From contig JALRFH010000153.1 in assembly GCA_023253715.1 (NCBI GenBank), positions 1 to 41,214 of the forward strand: a stretch of 41,214 nt of DNA, in the 5' to 3' direction. Both the position numbers and the translations under genes were made by a program. The stretch is from Halieaceae bacterium. GTDB taxonomy: Bacteria; Pseudomonadota; Gammaproteobacteria; Pseudomonadales; Halieaceae. Below are positions 23,186 through 31,992 of this stretch, one piece after another (within the stretch, counting starts at the first letter, position 1; each line of letters begins with the position of its first letter). The notes under the pieces are model-generated. The model was not told where the DNA came from. It saw nothing but the letters and a program-made list of their open reading frames with translations, and searched no databases.

Positions 23186-24355
23186 ATGCAAAAACTCTTG
23201 GCCACTTTGGCTGCTTTAGGTCTTAGCGTTGCCACTTCCGCTGCCATTATTCCAGCGCCACCCGAGGTGGCTGCACGAGCGCATTACCTGATAGACGCCT
23301 CCACTGGCTATGTGATTGCCGCGCGTAACGCTGATGAGCAACTTCCGCCGGCGAGTTTAACAAAATTGATGACCAGTTATGTCTTAAGTTATGAGATTGA
23401 ACGCGGTCGCGTTGCGTTCGACGACAAAGTATTGATTAGCGAAAATGCCTGGGCTCAAAATCCCGCGTTCAAAGGCTCCTCTTTGATGTGGTTAGAGCCA
23501 GGTATGGAGGTTGCGATCCGTGATTTGGAAAAAGGGATAGTGATCTCTTCAGGCAATGACGCGACGGTCGCTGTGGCCGAGCATCTAGCGGGTAATGAGG
23601 CCGCGTTCGCGGATATGATGAATACCCACGCCCAACGTTTGGGCATGAACGGTAGTTACTTTGAAAACTCGCACGGTTTACCCTCACCTAACCATTTAAC
23701 AACGGCGCATGACTTGGCTTTGTTAGCAAAGGCGATTATTCGTGATTTTCCCACGCATTATGAAATTTACGCTCAGCGCGATTACACGTTCAATAACATC
23801 AAGCAATACAATCGCAATACACTTTTGGGTGAAGATCCTTCGGTGGATGGTTTAAAAACGGGCTACACCAGCGAAGCGGGTTACGGTTTGGTCTCTTCCG
23901 CGAAGCGAGGGGAGATGCGACTGATTTCTGTGGTATTGGGGACGGATAGTGCGAAAGCTCGTGCGAGCGAAACGCGCAGCTTGTTGAATTACGGGTTTCG
24001 GTATTTCGAAACGGCCGAGTTGCTTCCCGCCGAGCGTGAAATGGAAAAACCCGAGGTCTGGATGGGCTTGGCCGATTACCTCAGTGTGGGTGTGATCGAG
24101 GCTGTGACTCTGACCTTGCCTCGCGGCGAACGCCGCAACATTGAGCAAGTGGTAAGCTTGAATGAACCCTTGTCTGCCCCCATAAAGCGAGGTGACGAAG
24201 TGGGTCGAGTCAGTTTGACCTTAGACGGTGAGCAAATTTATGAAGGCCCAGTTGTCGCCCTGCAAGACGTGGATGAGGCCGGTTTTTTTGCGCGTTTATG
24301 GGATCGCATTTTAATGTGGATCGATACACTGTTGTCGCCTGAATCCACGGAATAG
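23186..24355 (+). CDS. dacA: D-alanyl-D-alanine carboxypeptidase (PBP5/6 family)
   Basis: ATG 23186 (MQKLLATLAALGLSVATSAA signal peptide); SLTKLMTSYVL (SxxK), SGN, KTGYTSEAG. Confidence 0.95.
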   Translation: MQKLLATLAALGLSVATSAAIIPAPPEVAARAHYLIDASTGYVIAARNADEQLPPASLTKLMTSYVLSYEIERGRVAFDDKVLISENAWAQNPAFKGSSLMWLEPGMEVAIRDLEKGIVISSGNDATVAVAEHLAGNEAAFADMMNTHAQRLGMNGSYFENSHGLPSPNHLTTAHDLALLAKAIIRDFPTHYEIYAQRDYTFNNIKQYNRNTLLGEDPSVDGLKTGYTSEAGYGLVSSAKRGEMRLISVVLGTDSAKARASETRSLLNYGFRYFETAELLPAEREMEKPEVWMGLADYLSVGVIEAVTLTLPRGERRNIEQVVSLNEPLSAPIKRGDEVGRVSLTLDGEQIYEGPVVALQDVDEAGFFARLWDRILMWIDTLLSPESTE

Positions 24356-24364
24356 GACAAATAA

Positions 24365-24634
24365 ATGAGTCAGCCCGAAGCGCCCAAAATTGAATTTCCT
24401 TGCGAGTACCCTGTCAAAATTTTAGGTCGGCAATGTGATCATTTTGAAACAACGATATTCGAGATCGTCGAAACCCATGCGCCGGGGTTTGATCGAGCAA
24501 ACATTTCCCGCAAGGTGAGCCGTGAAGGTACGTTTTGTTCACTCACAATCACCATTACCGCAACGGGTGAGCCGCAACTGGCGGCAATGCACCAAGCGTT
24601 AATGAGTTCTGGTCTAGTTAACATGGTGATTTAA
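24365..24634 (+). CDS. ybeD: YbeD family protein (DUF493)
   Basis: 89 aa; FPCEYPVKILGRQCDHFETTIFEIVETHAPGFD, position between dacA and lipB. Confidence 0.9.
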   Translation: MSQPEAPKIEFPCEYPVKILGRQCDHFETTIFEIVETHAPGFDRANISRKVSREGTFCSLTITITATGEPQLAAMHQALMSSGLVNMVI

Positions 24635-24673
24635 TGCAGATCTTGTCTGTGGCTTGGCCTGTTGGGCTTTAGC

Positions 24674-25309
24674 ATGTCGATACCCGTTCGGCATAAAATA
24701 TTGGGTCGGGCCGACTATCGTCAGACCTATACCGCTATGCGCTTATTCACGGATAACCGATTATCCGATACCCCCGATGAGTTATGGGCTTTGGAGCACC
24801 CGTCGGTGTTTACACAAGGTCAAGCGGGTAAAGCGGAACACATTTTGGCGCCGGGCGATATTCCTGTGGTTCAGACCGATCGGGGTGGGCAGGTCACCTA
24901 TCATGGCCCAGGACAGTTAGTTATTTATCTGTTGGTCGATTTAAAACGGCGCAAGCTCGGCGTCAGACAAGTCGTGACACTCATTGAAGATACCATTATC
25001 AATCTGTTAGCGGATGAATTTGGCGTGCAGGCTCAAGCGGACCCAAAAGCGCCTGGAGTCTATGTCGACGGGCGCAAGATTGCCGCGCTGGGCTTGCGTG
25101 TCCGCAAAGGTTGTACCTTTCACGGTTTAAGTTTGAATATCGACTGCGATTTAGAGCCCTTTGCCCGCATTAACCCTTGTGGTTATCAGGGCTTGGCTGT
25201 GACCTCGCTACAACAAGAATGCCTCGGTAAACCAATGGACATTTGGTCAGTGGGCGAACAGCTTCAGAGTCAATTATCAAAACGACTCGGTGAGTACACG
25301 GGGGCTTAA
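24674..25309 (+). CDS. lipB: Octanoyltransferase LipB
   Basis: ORF track start 24662 (TTG) or ATG 24674; [54 protein letters not shown]. Confidence 0.95.
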   Translation: MSIPVRHKILGRADYRQTYTAMRLFTDNRLSDTPDELWALEHPSVFTQGQAGKAEHILAPGDIPVVQTDRGGQVTYHGPGQLVIYLLVDLKRRKLGVRQVVTLIEDTIINLLADEFGVQAQADPKAPGVYVDGRKIAALGLRVRKGCTFHGLSLNIDCDLEPFARINPCGYQGLAVTSLQQECLGKPMDIWSVGEQLQSQLSKRLGEYTGA

Positions 25310-25833
25310 CGCGCCACCGGTTTTTTGGCGAGAATGCGTTGCAGTGTGCGCCTGTGCATGTTCAAGGCACGCGCCGTCGCAGATACATTGCCATCATGTT
25401 CTTGCAGTACTCGTTGAATATGCTCCCATTTGACTCGCTCGACCGAGGGTGGTTGGTCAGGAATCTCAGGCTCGGAAGATTTTTTACCAGTAAAGCAGGT
25501 GAGAATGTCTCGTAATTTTGTGGGTTTACACAGGTAGTCGTGAGCGCCAAGACGAGTTGCCTCCACGGCGGTGGCGATACTTGAATACCCGGTTAAGATG
25601 ACGATCTTGGCCGTGGGTCCTAGAATGTGGATCAGCTTTGGAAGTAAGCTGAGTCCGCTACTCTCGCCTAAGTTCAAGTCGAGCAGTACGAATTCCGGTT
25701 GCCAACTGGATGCCTTAGCAATGGCAGAATTGGGCGAGCACTCGAAGGTAGCCTCGAACCCTTCCCGTTCGAAGGCACGTTGTGCCGTCTCAGCAAAGGT
25801 TTGGTCATCATCAATGATCAAAACGCGTTGCAT
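25306..25833 (-). CDS. Response regulator, RegA/PrrA/RoxR family (Fis-type HTH)
   Basis: Receiver [44 protein letters not shown]-terminal [38 protein letters not shown]. Confidence 0.9.
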   Translation of the reverse strand: MQRVLIIDDDQTFAETAQRAFEREGFEATFECSPNSAIAKASSWQPEFVLLDLNLGESSGLSLLPKLIHILGPTAKIVILTGYSSIATAVEATRLGAHDYLCKPTKLRDILTCFTGKKSSEPEIPDQPPSVERVKWEHIQRVLQEHDGNVSATARALNMHRRTLQRILAKKPVAR

Positions 25834-25836
25834 GTA

Positions 25837-27096
25837 TCAACACTCGACCCGGGGCAGTATCACTGTCGTCAGTGTGCCACCCTCTGCAGGTTGATGATGC
25901 AACAAGCTACCGCCATGTTTATTGATGGTCGCATGCGTCAACATCAAGCCAATACCAAGACCTTTTGCCGAGTCTTGAATCACGGTTTTGCCAATTTGGG
26001 TGAGTATTTCGTCAGGGATGCCCGAGCCGTAATCTCGAATCGCGATTCGAGTCTTTTGGTCGTCGCTACTTAGGCTGACCTCAATGATTTTGCTACCTGC
26101 CTCTAGCGCGTTGTTCAGTAAGTTCTCGATGGCGGGTGCTAAAGTCTGATCAATTTTGATGGAGGCGTCTAGGCTCTGTTCATCGCTATGCAATGAGATG
26201 TCCGCTTCGGGCCGTTTATTCTTCCATTGCGCGATCACGCCTTCTAACCAAGGTCGAGCAAGCTGATTTGACTGTGCTCTCAGCTTGTCTATCTCTGCTC
26301 GACTGGCAAGTTTGCGAGTGATCCGGCCGCATTGGTCGAGTCGCTCTTCCATTGCATTGAGTAGCGTTTCGACTTCGGGCTGGTTATTACACAGGTGCTT
26401 GAGTTCGTCTGTATACAGGCTAAGGGTATTTAATGGGGTGCCCAGTTCATGAGCGGTGCTTGCCGCCATGGTGGCAATCGCGTGAATTTGTTCGTCGCGC
26501 AGGCTGTTTTCGCGCAATTCTGCCGCTTTTTGTTCCCGTTGACGCATGGCGTAAGCCATACGACTGACCACTAGTACAACGAGTGCGGCGCTAAACGCGA
26601 AGTTAAACCACATGCCTAAGATATGCGGGTTGCTCATTGCGCTGTGCATGCTTGTGTTGCTCATCGCTGGTGACAAGGGGCTGAAGGGTAGGTGGTAATG
26701 CAGCAGTAAGGTATATGCTAACAAAGCCGCAAGCGCCATGATTGCTGTGAACCTTTGATGCAGCACAGCGGCGCTAATGATGACGGGCACCAGTAAGTAA
26801 GAGATGAAAGGGTTGTTGGCTCCCCCTGTTAAGTACATCAAAAAGCTCCATCCCAAAATATCGACGGCAATTTGCTGCGACAGCTGTAAATCTGTTACTG
26901 CCTGCTTGTCGCGGTAGTACCAAGCACTGATTGCCGTTATGGTAGTGATGATAAGCAGCGCCGTTGTGCTTGCGGTTATGACCTTTGAATCGGATGTGGT
27001 TGCCGCGAAATATAGTAGCCCTAATGCAAAAGCCACCAATGCCAGGGCTCTAACAATAAACAGCTGATTTAAATGGGCTTTTGATAGATGGGGCAT
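25837..27096 (-). CDS. Sensor histidine kinase, RegB/PrrB/RoxS family
   Basis: ATG 27096 (MPHLSKAHLNQLF) preferred over the 27252 extension; six-TM-like N-terminus; H-box TAHELGTPLNTLSLY; ATPase NNALEAG, DYGSGIP, KGLGIGLMLTHA; Cys exactly 40 residues after the H-box His. Confidence 0.9.
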   Translation of the reverse strand: MPHLSKAHLNQLFIVRALALVAFALGLLYFAATTSDSKVITASTTALLIITTITAISAWYYRDKQAVTDLQLSQQIAVDILGWSFLMYLTGGANNPFISYLLVPVIISAAVLHQRFTAIMALAALLAYTLLLHYHLPFSPLSPAMSNTSMHSAMSNPHILGMWFNFAFSAALVVLVVSRMAYAMRQREQKAAELRENSLRDEQIHAIATMAASTAHELGTPLNTLSLYTDELKHLCNNQPEVETLLNAMEERLDQCGRITRKLASRAEIDKLRAQSNQLARPWLEGVIAQWKNKRPEADISLHSDEQSLDASIKIDQTLAPAIENLLNNALEAGSKIIEVSLSSDDQKTRIAIRDYGSGIPDEILTQIGKTVIQDSAKGLGIGLMLTHATINKHGGSLLHHQPAEGGTLTTVILPRVEC

Positions 27097-27121
27097 ACTT
27101 GTCTCCGTTGCAGACAAGTAT
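27095..27121. promoter_or_regulatory. Perfect 10-7-10 inverted repeat at the regB-like start codon
   Basis: ATACTTGTCT-ccgttgc-AGACAAGTAT. Confidence 0.8.
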
Positions 27122-27176
27122 ACCGATAGAACCGAGCGGTGCGCTATGCCTGTGGGCGCACAGTGTATGAGCCGGC

Positions 27177-27611
27177 TTAGAGTAAAGAAATACCCTGAGT
27201 GATGCTTGAGTCCCAGACCAACATGTCGCTGTAATAGCTTCGATAGGCCCACAGCAAGAAAAGGTGTACGACTAAATAGACCACAGCGACAAAGGGTCCT
27301 AGGAAAGGTGTCTCTTCTAAGAACATATTCACGTGGAAGATCACTACCGTGATGGGGGCGTAGACGACCAAGGCCAAGGGTGTGCCAATGTTTAGCACAA
27401 GCATGACACCAACGACGATTTCTATGGCTTTGACGATATGAAATAAGCCAGTGTCGATCAGCGTTTGATTCAGGTAGGGCGTCATTTTGCCATGCCCCAT
27501 TGGCTGCTCAATGAAGAAACCGAAAAACACCAGGCCAAAAAAGATATTCCAGATACCGAAGGCGATTCGGCATACCATCGCGGCGTATTCGATAAACAAT
27601 TCTGGTGTCAT
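27177..27611 (-). CDS. DoxX-like integral membrane protein
   Basis: 144 aa, about four TM segments (RIAFGIWNIFFGLVFFGFF, IVVGVMLVLNIGTPLALVVYAPITVVIFHVNMFLE); family assignment tentative. Confidence 0.6.
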   Translation of the reverse strand: MTPELFIEYAAMVCRIAFGIWNIFFGLVFFGFFIEQPMGHGKMTPYLNQTLIDTGLFHIVKAIEIVVGVMLVLNIGTPLALVVYAPITVVIFHVNMFLEETPFLGPFVAVVYLVVHLFLLWAYRSYYSDMLVWDSSITQGISLL

Positions 27612-27812
27612 TGGGTCCCCCTCAGTGCGTTCTGGTTGATCTAATTTATCGTTAATATAAAAAAATATCGATAAAATAATGCAATATCATTGTTTTTGGG
27701 TCAAGCATTGCTGTGGCAAAGTTCCAAATGGATGCTTTGTCGTTGTGTAAGTGGCTGACATGGGCGAAAATTGCGCCCCTAATCTTGCGCGCTCACAAAA
27801 CGATACCGAACT

Positions 27813-29396
27813 ATGTCTGATACCTCCTTGCCGACATCGGCCTCTAACCGGCGAACTTTCGCCATTATTTCCCACCCCGATGCGGGTAAGACAACGATCA
27901 CTGAGAAGTTGCTGCTGTGGGGTAGTGCGATTCAGGTCGCTGGATCTGTAAAGGGTAAGCGTGGTCCCCATGCGACATCGGACTGGATGGCGATGGAGCA
28001 AGAGCGTGGGATCTCGGTAACCTCTTCTGTGATGCAATTTCCCTATCACGATCGCACCGTCAATTTGTTAGACACGCCTGGGCACGAAGATTTTTCAGAG
28101 GATACTTACCGTACCCTAACCGCCGTGGATTCGGCCTTAATGGTGATTGACGGTGCGAAAGGGGTTGAGGACCGTACCATCAAGTTAATGAATGTGTGCC
28201 GTTTGCGTGACACGCCCATTTTCAGCTTTGTGAATAAACTGGATCGCGATATTCGAGACCCGATCGAGTTGCTCGATGAGATCGAAGAGGTCCTTGATAT
28301 TCAGGGAGCACCCATTAATTGGCCCATTGGAATGGGGCGGCACTTTAAGGGCGTTTACAATTTATATACGGATACCATTCATTGTTTCAAGCAGGGTCAT
28401 GGGCACACTTTACACCCCGACGAGCGTATTAAAGGGCTCGACTCCGATGAGGCAAGGGCCCTGTTAGATGACGAATACGATGATTTTGTGGACACCATTG
28501 AACTGGTTAGAGGCGCGAGCCATGAATTCTCACTTGAGGACTTTTTGGCCGGTCGCTTAAGCCCTGTCTACTTTGGTACCGCATTAGCCAACTTCGGTGT
28601 GCGAGAGATGCTTGATGATTTTGTGGAATGGGCGCCTAAGCCTCAAGCACGCGAGACGACGGTGCGGACAGTTGCAGCTGAAGAGTCCGACTTTTCTGGG
28701 TTTGTCTTTAAAATTCAAGCCAATATGGATCCGAAACACCGAGATCGCATTGCCTTTTTGCGGGTGTGCTCAGGTCAGTACACCAAGGGCATGAAAATGC
28801 ATCACGTGCGTCTGGGTAAAGAGCTGCGTATTGCCGACGCAGTGAGTTTTAAGGCCGGTGACCGCGTGTTGGTCGAGCAGGCCTGCGCTGGCGACATTAT
28901 TGGGTTGCACAACCACGGTACTATTCAGTTAGGTGATACCTTTACTGCCGGGGAATCCTTGCAATTCACGGGCATTCCTCACTTCGCGCCGGAGCTCTTT
29001 CGCCGCATTCGCCTCAAAGATCCGATGAAAGCCAAGCAGTTGCAAAAAGGTTTGCAGCAGTTATCAGAAGAGGGGTCGACGCAAGTTTTTTCACCCTTGC
29101 GCTCTTCCGATCTGATTGTGGGGGCAGTGGGTCAGCTACAGTTTGACGTAGTTGCTTTTCGCTTAAAGGACGAATACAAAGTCGAAGCGATTTATGAGCC
29201 TGTCAGCGTCTACACGGCGCGTTGGATTGAGGCTTCGGATCCTCGTAAGCTTGAGGAATTTCGCAAAAAAGCCGAAGAGCACTTATCGGTTGATGGGGGT
29301 GGCCATTTGACCTATTTAGCGCCCACACGTGTCAATCTCGCTCTGATGCAAGAGCGGTATCCCGACATCGTCTTCCGCGCCACGCGCGAGCACTGA
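27813..29396 (+). CDS. prfC: Peptide chain release factor 3
   Basis: [73 protein letters not shown]. Confidence 0.97.
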   Translation: MSDTSLPTSASNRRTFAIISHPDAGKTTITEKLLLWGSAIQVAGSVKGKRGPHATSDWMAMEQERGISVTSSVMQFPYHDRTVNLLDTPGHEDFSEDTYRTLTAVDSALMVIDGAKGVEDRTIKLMNVCRLRDTPIFSFVNKLDRDIRDPIELLDEIEEVLDIQGAPINWPIGMGRHFKGVYNLYTDTIHCFKQGHGHTLHPDERIKGLDSDEARALLDDEYDDFVDTIELVRGASHEFSLEDFLAGRLSPVYFGTALANFGVREMLDDFVEWAPKPQARETTVRTVAAEESDFSGFVFKIQANMDPKHRDRIAFLRVCSGQYTKGMKMHHVRLGKELRIADAVSFKAGDRVLVEQACAGDIIGLHNHGTIQLGDTFTAGESLQFTGIPHFAPELFRRIRLKDPMKAKQLQKGLQQLSEEGSTQVFSPLRSSDLIVGAVGQLQFDVVAFRLKDEYKVEAIYEPVSVYTARWIEASDPRKLEEFRKKAEEHLSVDGGGHLTYLAPTRVNLALMQERYPDIVFRATREH

Positions 29397-29404
29397 TACC
29401 GGTC

Positions 29405-29430
29405 AAGCCCTAATGATCTAGGGCTTTTTT
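29405..29430 (+). terminator. Rho-independent terminator of prfC
   Basis: AGCCCTA-atgatc-TAGGGCT-TTTTTT; stem contains the gpx stop codon. Confidence 0.8.
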
Positions 29431-29892
29431 AATATCACTTTCCAGAGCTTCTGGCTTGGTTAAGGGGGCGTAGCGAGCCATGACTTGGCCGTCGCGTCCG
29501 ATCAGGAACTTGGTGAAATTCCATTTGATGCGACTGGTGCCCAGAGCGCCTTTGGCTTCTTGTTTAAGGTAGTTGAATAGCGGGTGGGCCCCATCGCCAT
29601 TGACCTCAATTTTCTGGTGCATGGGGAAACTTACGCCGTAATTTTTTACGCAAAAATCCAAAATTTGGTCATTGCTCCCCGGATCTTGACCGCCGAATTG
29701 ATTGCAAGGGAATCCCAAAATCACTAAGCCCTGCGCTTGATACTTGTTATGCAGTGACTCTAGGCCCTCAAACTGGGGTGTAAAGCCGCACTTGCTGGCG
29801 GTGTTGGTAATCAGCAACACTTTGCCACGGTATTGCTCAAGGGCTACTTCCTGGCCCTGCATATCTTGAACGGTATAGTCGTAAATGGTCAT
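29410..29892 (-). CDS. Glutathione peroxidase (Cys type)
   Basis: ITNTASKCGFTPQFEGLESLHNKYQAQGLVILGFPCNQFGGQDPG, IKWNFTKFLI. Confidence 0.93.
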   Translation of the reverse strand: MTIYDYTVQDMQGQEVALEQYRGKVLLITNTASKCGFTPQFEGLESLHNKYQAQGLVILGFPCNQFGGQDPGSNDQILDFCVKNYGVSFPMHQKIEVNGDGAHPLFNYLKQEAKGALGTSRIKWNFTKFLIGRDGQVMARYAPLTKPEALESDIKKALDH

Positions 29893-29913
29893 ATCAAATC
29901 CTATTTCCAGTCG

Positions 29914-31077
29914 TTAGGCAGCTGCCAAAGATTGCGATTGTTTCAGCATTAATAGTACGCGCCGGTGTTGGTTGCGGAGGTTGAGCTCGAGTAGTTTGAG
30001 CTGATCGCTAAGTTGGGTTTGCTCCCAGCGTTCTTGCAGTTGCGCTCTGCGCTGTGTCCAGGCTTCTCCCAGTGCTTCGCGATGCTTTTGGTATCGTAAC
30101 GCCTGCAGCTCCCGCCATTGTTTCACCGATTCAGAGAATGCCTCGTATTCTCGTTCGAGCATATCTTTCAGTGGGCAGTTATCGCTGTGATCGAGTTCGC
30201 GACGTACCCGCTCGAACGTGGTGTCCATAATGGCACGCTGAATTTTGAAGTTATCGACACGGACTAAATTCCAGCACAAATTGACTTTGCTCAAGCCAAA
30301 AATCAGCCACTTAGTGGGATCCCACTGCCACCAGCGAATGCCGTTTCGATAATCCGTTTGAAAAATATGATGATAGTTGTGATAGCCCTCACCATAGGTC
30401 AAAAATGCTAAAAAGCCGTTGTCGCGAGCACTATTTGCTTCGGTGTAGGGCTGAGTTCCCCAAAAATGCGCCAACGAATTTATAAAGAAGGTGACGTTGT
30501 GGTTAACCACCAGGCGGATTAAGCCAACGCAGATTAGCGTACCTATAATGTCTCCTAATATCGCACCGATAGCAATCGGCAGAGCGATGTTCATACCCAG
30601 GGTAATGGCCACGTAGTATTTGTGCTGCCACTGGAGAATAGGGTCTTCAAGGAGGTCTTTAATGTTGGAAAAGTCCTCCGCGTTGGTCGAGTAGTGGCGC
30701 AGCATCCAGCCGATATGACTAAACCAAAGTCCTCTACCCGCTGAATAGGGGTCGGAATCATTGTCGTCGACATGACGGTGATGGCGACGGTGATCTGATG
30801 CCCAAACGAACACGCTATTCTGGAGGGCGCCCGCTCCCCAAAGTGCAAACCAAAATCTCACTACGGGGTGGGCCTGGTAGGCTTTGTGGGCCCACAGTCG
30901 ATGGTAGCCGGCCGTAATGCCCAGACCGTTTAAATACAAAAATAAGAGGGCGATTAACCATTGCTTGGTGCTAAACCCCTGATGCCATGCCCAGAGTGGT
31001 GTGATGATCAGTGCGAGGACAGGTAAGCCGATGAATAGGGTTACCATCAGGGGGCGTAGTGGGGGTTTATTACTCAT
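29914..31077 (-). CDS. Delta-9-type fatty acid (acyl-CoA) desaturase
   Basis: His boxes HRLWAH, HRRHH, HNYHH; TM segments; long charged C-terminal helical region. Confidence 0.93.
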   Translation of the reverse strand: MSNKPPLRPLMVTLFIGLPVLALIITPLWAWHQGFSTKQWLIALLFLYLNGLGITAGYHRLWAHKAYQAHPVVRFWFALWGAGALQNSVFVWASDHRRHHRHVDDNDSDPYSAGRGLWFSHIGWMLRHYSTNAEDFSNIKDLLEDPILQWQHKYYVAITLGMNIALPIAIGAILGDIIGTLICVGLIRLVVNHNVTFFINSLAHFWGTQPYTEANSARDNGFLAFLTYGEGYHNYHHIFQTDYRNGIRWWQWDPTKWLIFGLSKVNLCWNLVRVDNFKIQRAIMDTTFERVRRELDHSDNCPLKDMLEREYEAFSESVKQWRELQALRYQKHREALGEAWTQRRAQLQERWEQTQLSDQLKLLELNLRNQHRRVLLMLKQSQSLAAA

Positions 31078-31121
31078 AGATCGAACAGCACTCTTGACTC
31101 ACCTTTAATGGAAGAGTGTAC

Positions 31122-31988
31122 CTATCTTTTGGATAAAGGTCTTTCGATTTCCGTTGGGTCGTTATGCGCCAATTGACGACCCAGAGCGCTGCTTGGCGTG
31201 ATCGTGACCATTAAGGGCGTGTGGTCAGAGAGGTCGGTCTCTTCTGAGCGAGTTGTGAGCACGTTTAGGTTTTTGGTGAGGATGTGGTCGAGAGGATAGG
31301 CAAATGGTCGTACTCGATGATCGGGATCGAAATTCGCCGCGTGCAAGTCGTGTTGCGCTATAAACCGCTCGAGGACAAGGGTGCGGGCCTTCGACCAAGT
31401 ATTGAAATCGCCCGCGACCACAATAGGCCCGTCGTACTGATCGATGACGTCAGAAATGGCCTCGATTTGTTGTTGTAATTCTTGCGTACCAATACTGAAA
31501 TTTATGGCGTGCAGATTCACGGCAATTAGAACTTCATTCGCCAATGGTAGGGCGCTCACTAAGGTCGCTTTGGGCGTGAGTAACCAAGGCTCCTGGTGTT
31601 GCCAGGCGCAAGTCAATGAGGTCTGGAGCTTCGTGATAATACCTACCCCAGAAGTCTCATTGCCTAAGGTGCGATAGCCGGGCGAAAAGGCCTGGTTGGC
31701 ATCCAGGGTGCGCGCAAACGCTTCTTGGATGGAAGCGATCGACTCTTGTGTCAGGATAATTTGCGCAGTCGTTTTTTGCAGCCATGGTAGCGTAGATGGA
31801 TTTTCAAATTTTTGAACGTTCCAAACCAACAGGTCAATGGCCGATGATGCTTTTGTGGAGTGGTCACCCGCGATTGGCTTGAGCTCATCAATTTGGTGGC
31901 GGCAGCTGACAGGATTGTCTGCCTCAATGGCATAGCTCTTGGCTGCGATCGCCAGCAGTAAATAACCTACTAGGTGCAAACGTTTCAC
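31122..31988 (-). CDS. Endonuclease/exonuclease/phosphatase (EEP) family protein, predicted exported
   Basis: GTG start at 31988 (VKRLHLVGYLLLAIAAKSYA signal-like), LLVWNVQKF, VVAGDFNTW, LSDHTPLMVTI. Confidence 0.8.
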   Translation of the reverse strand: MKRLHLVGYLLLAIAAKSYAIEADNPVSCRHQIDELKPIAGDHSTKASSAIDLLVWNVQKFENPSTLPWLQKTTAQIILTQESIASIQEAFARTLDANQAFSPGYRTLGNETSGVGIITKLQTSLTCAWQHQEPWLLTPKATLVSALPLANEVLIAVNLHAINFSIGTQELQQQIEAISDVIDQYDGPIVVAGDFNTWSKARTLVLERFIAQHDLHAANFDPDHRVRPFAYPLDHILTKNLNVLTTRSEETDLSDHTPLMVTITPSSALGRQLAHNDPTEIERPLSKR

Positions 31989-31992
31989 AAGG

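Noticed and set aside
27097-27252. N-terminal extension of the RegB-like ORF (53 residues)
   Set aside because: Extension overlaps the 3' end of the DoxX-like gene and lacks family-like sequence; ATG 27096 has a reasonable SD (GGAG).
29914-31077. Long charged helical C-terminus of the desaturase as a novel fusion
   Set aside because: Gammaproteobacterial acyl-CoA desaturases of about 390 aa commonly carry such a tail.
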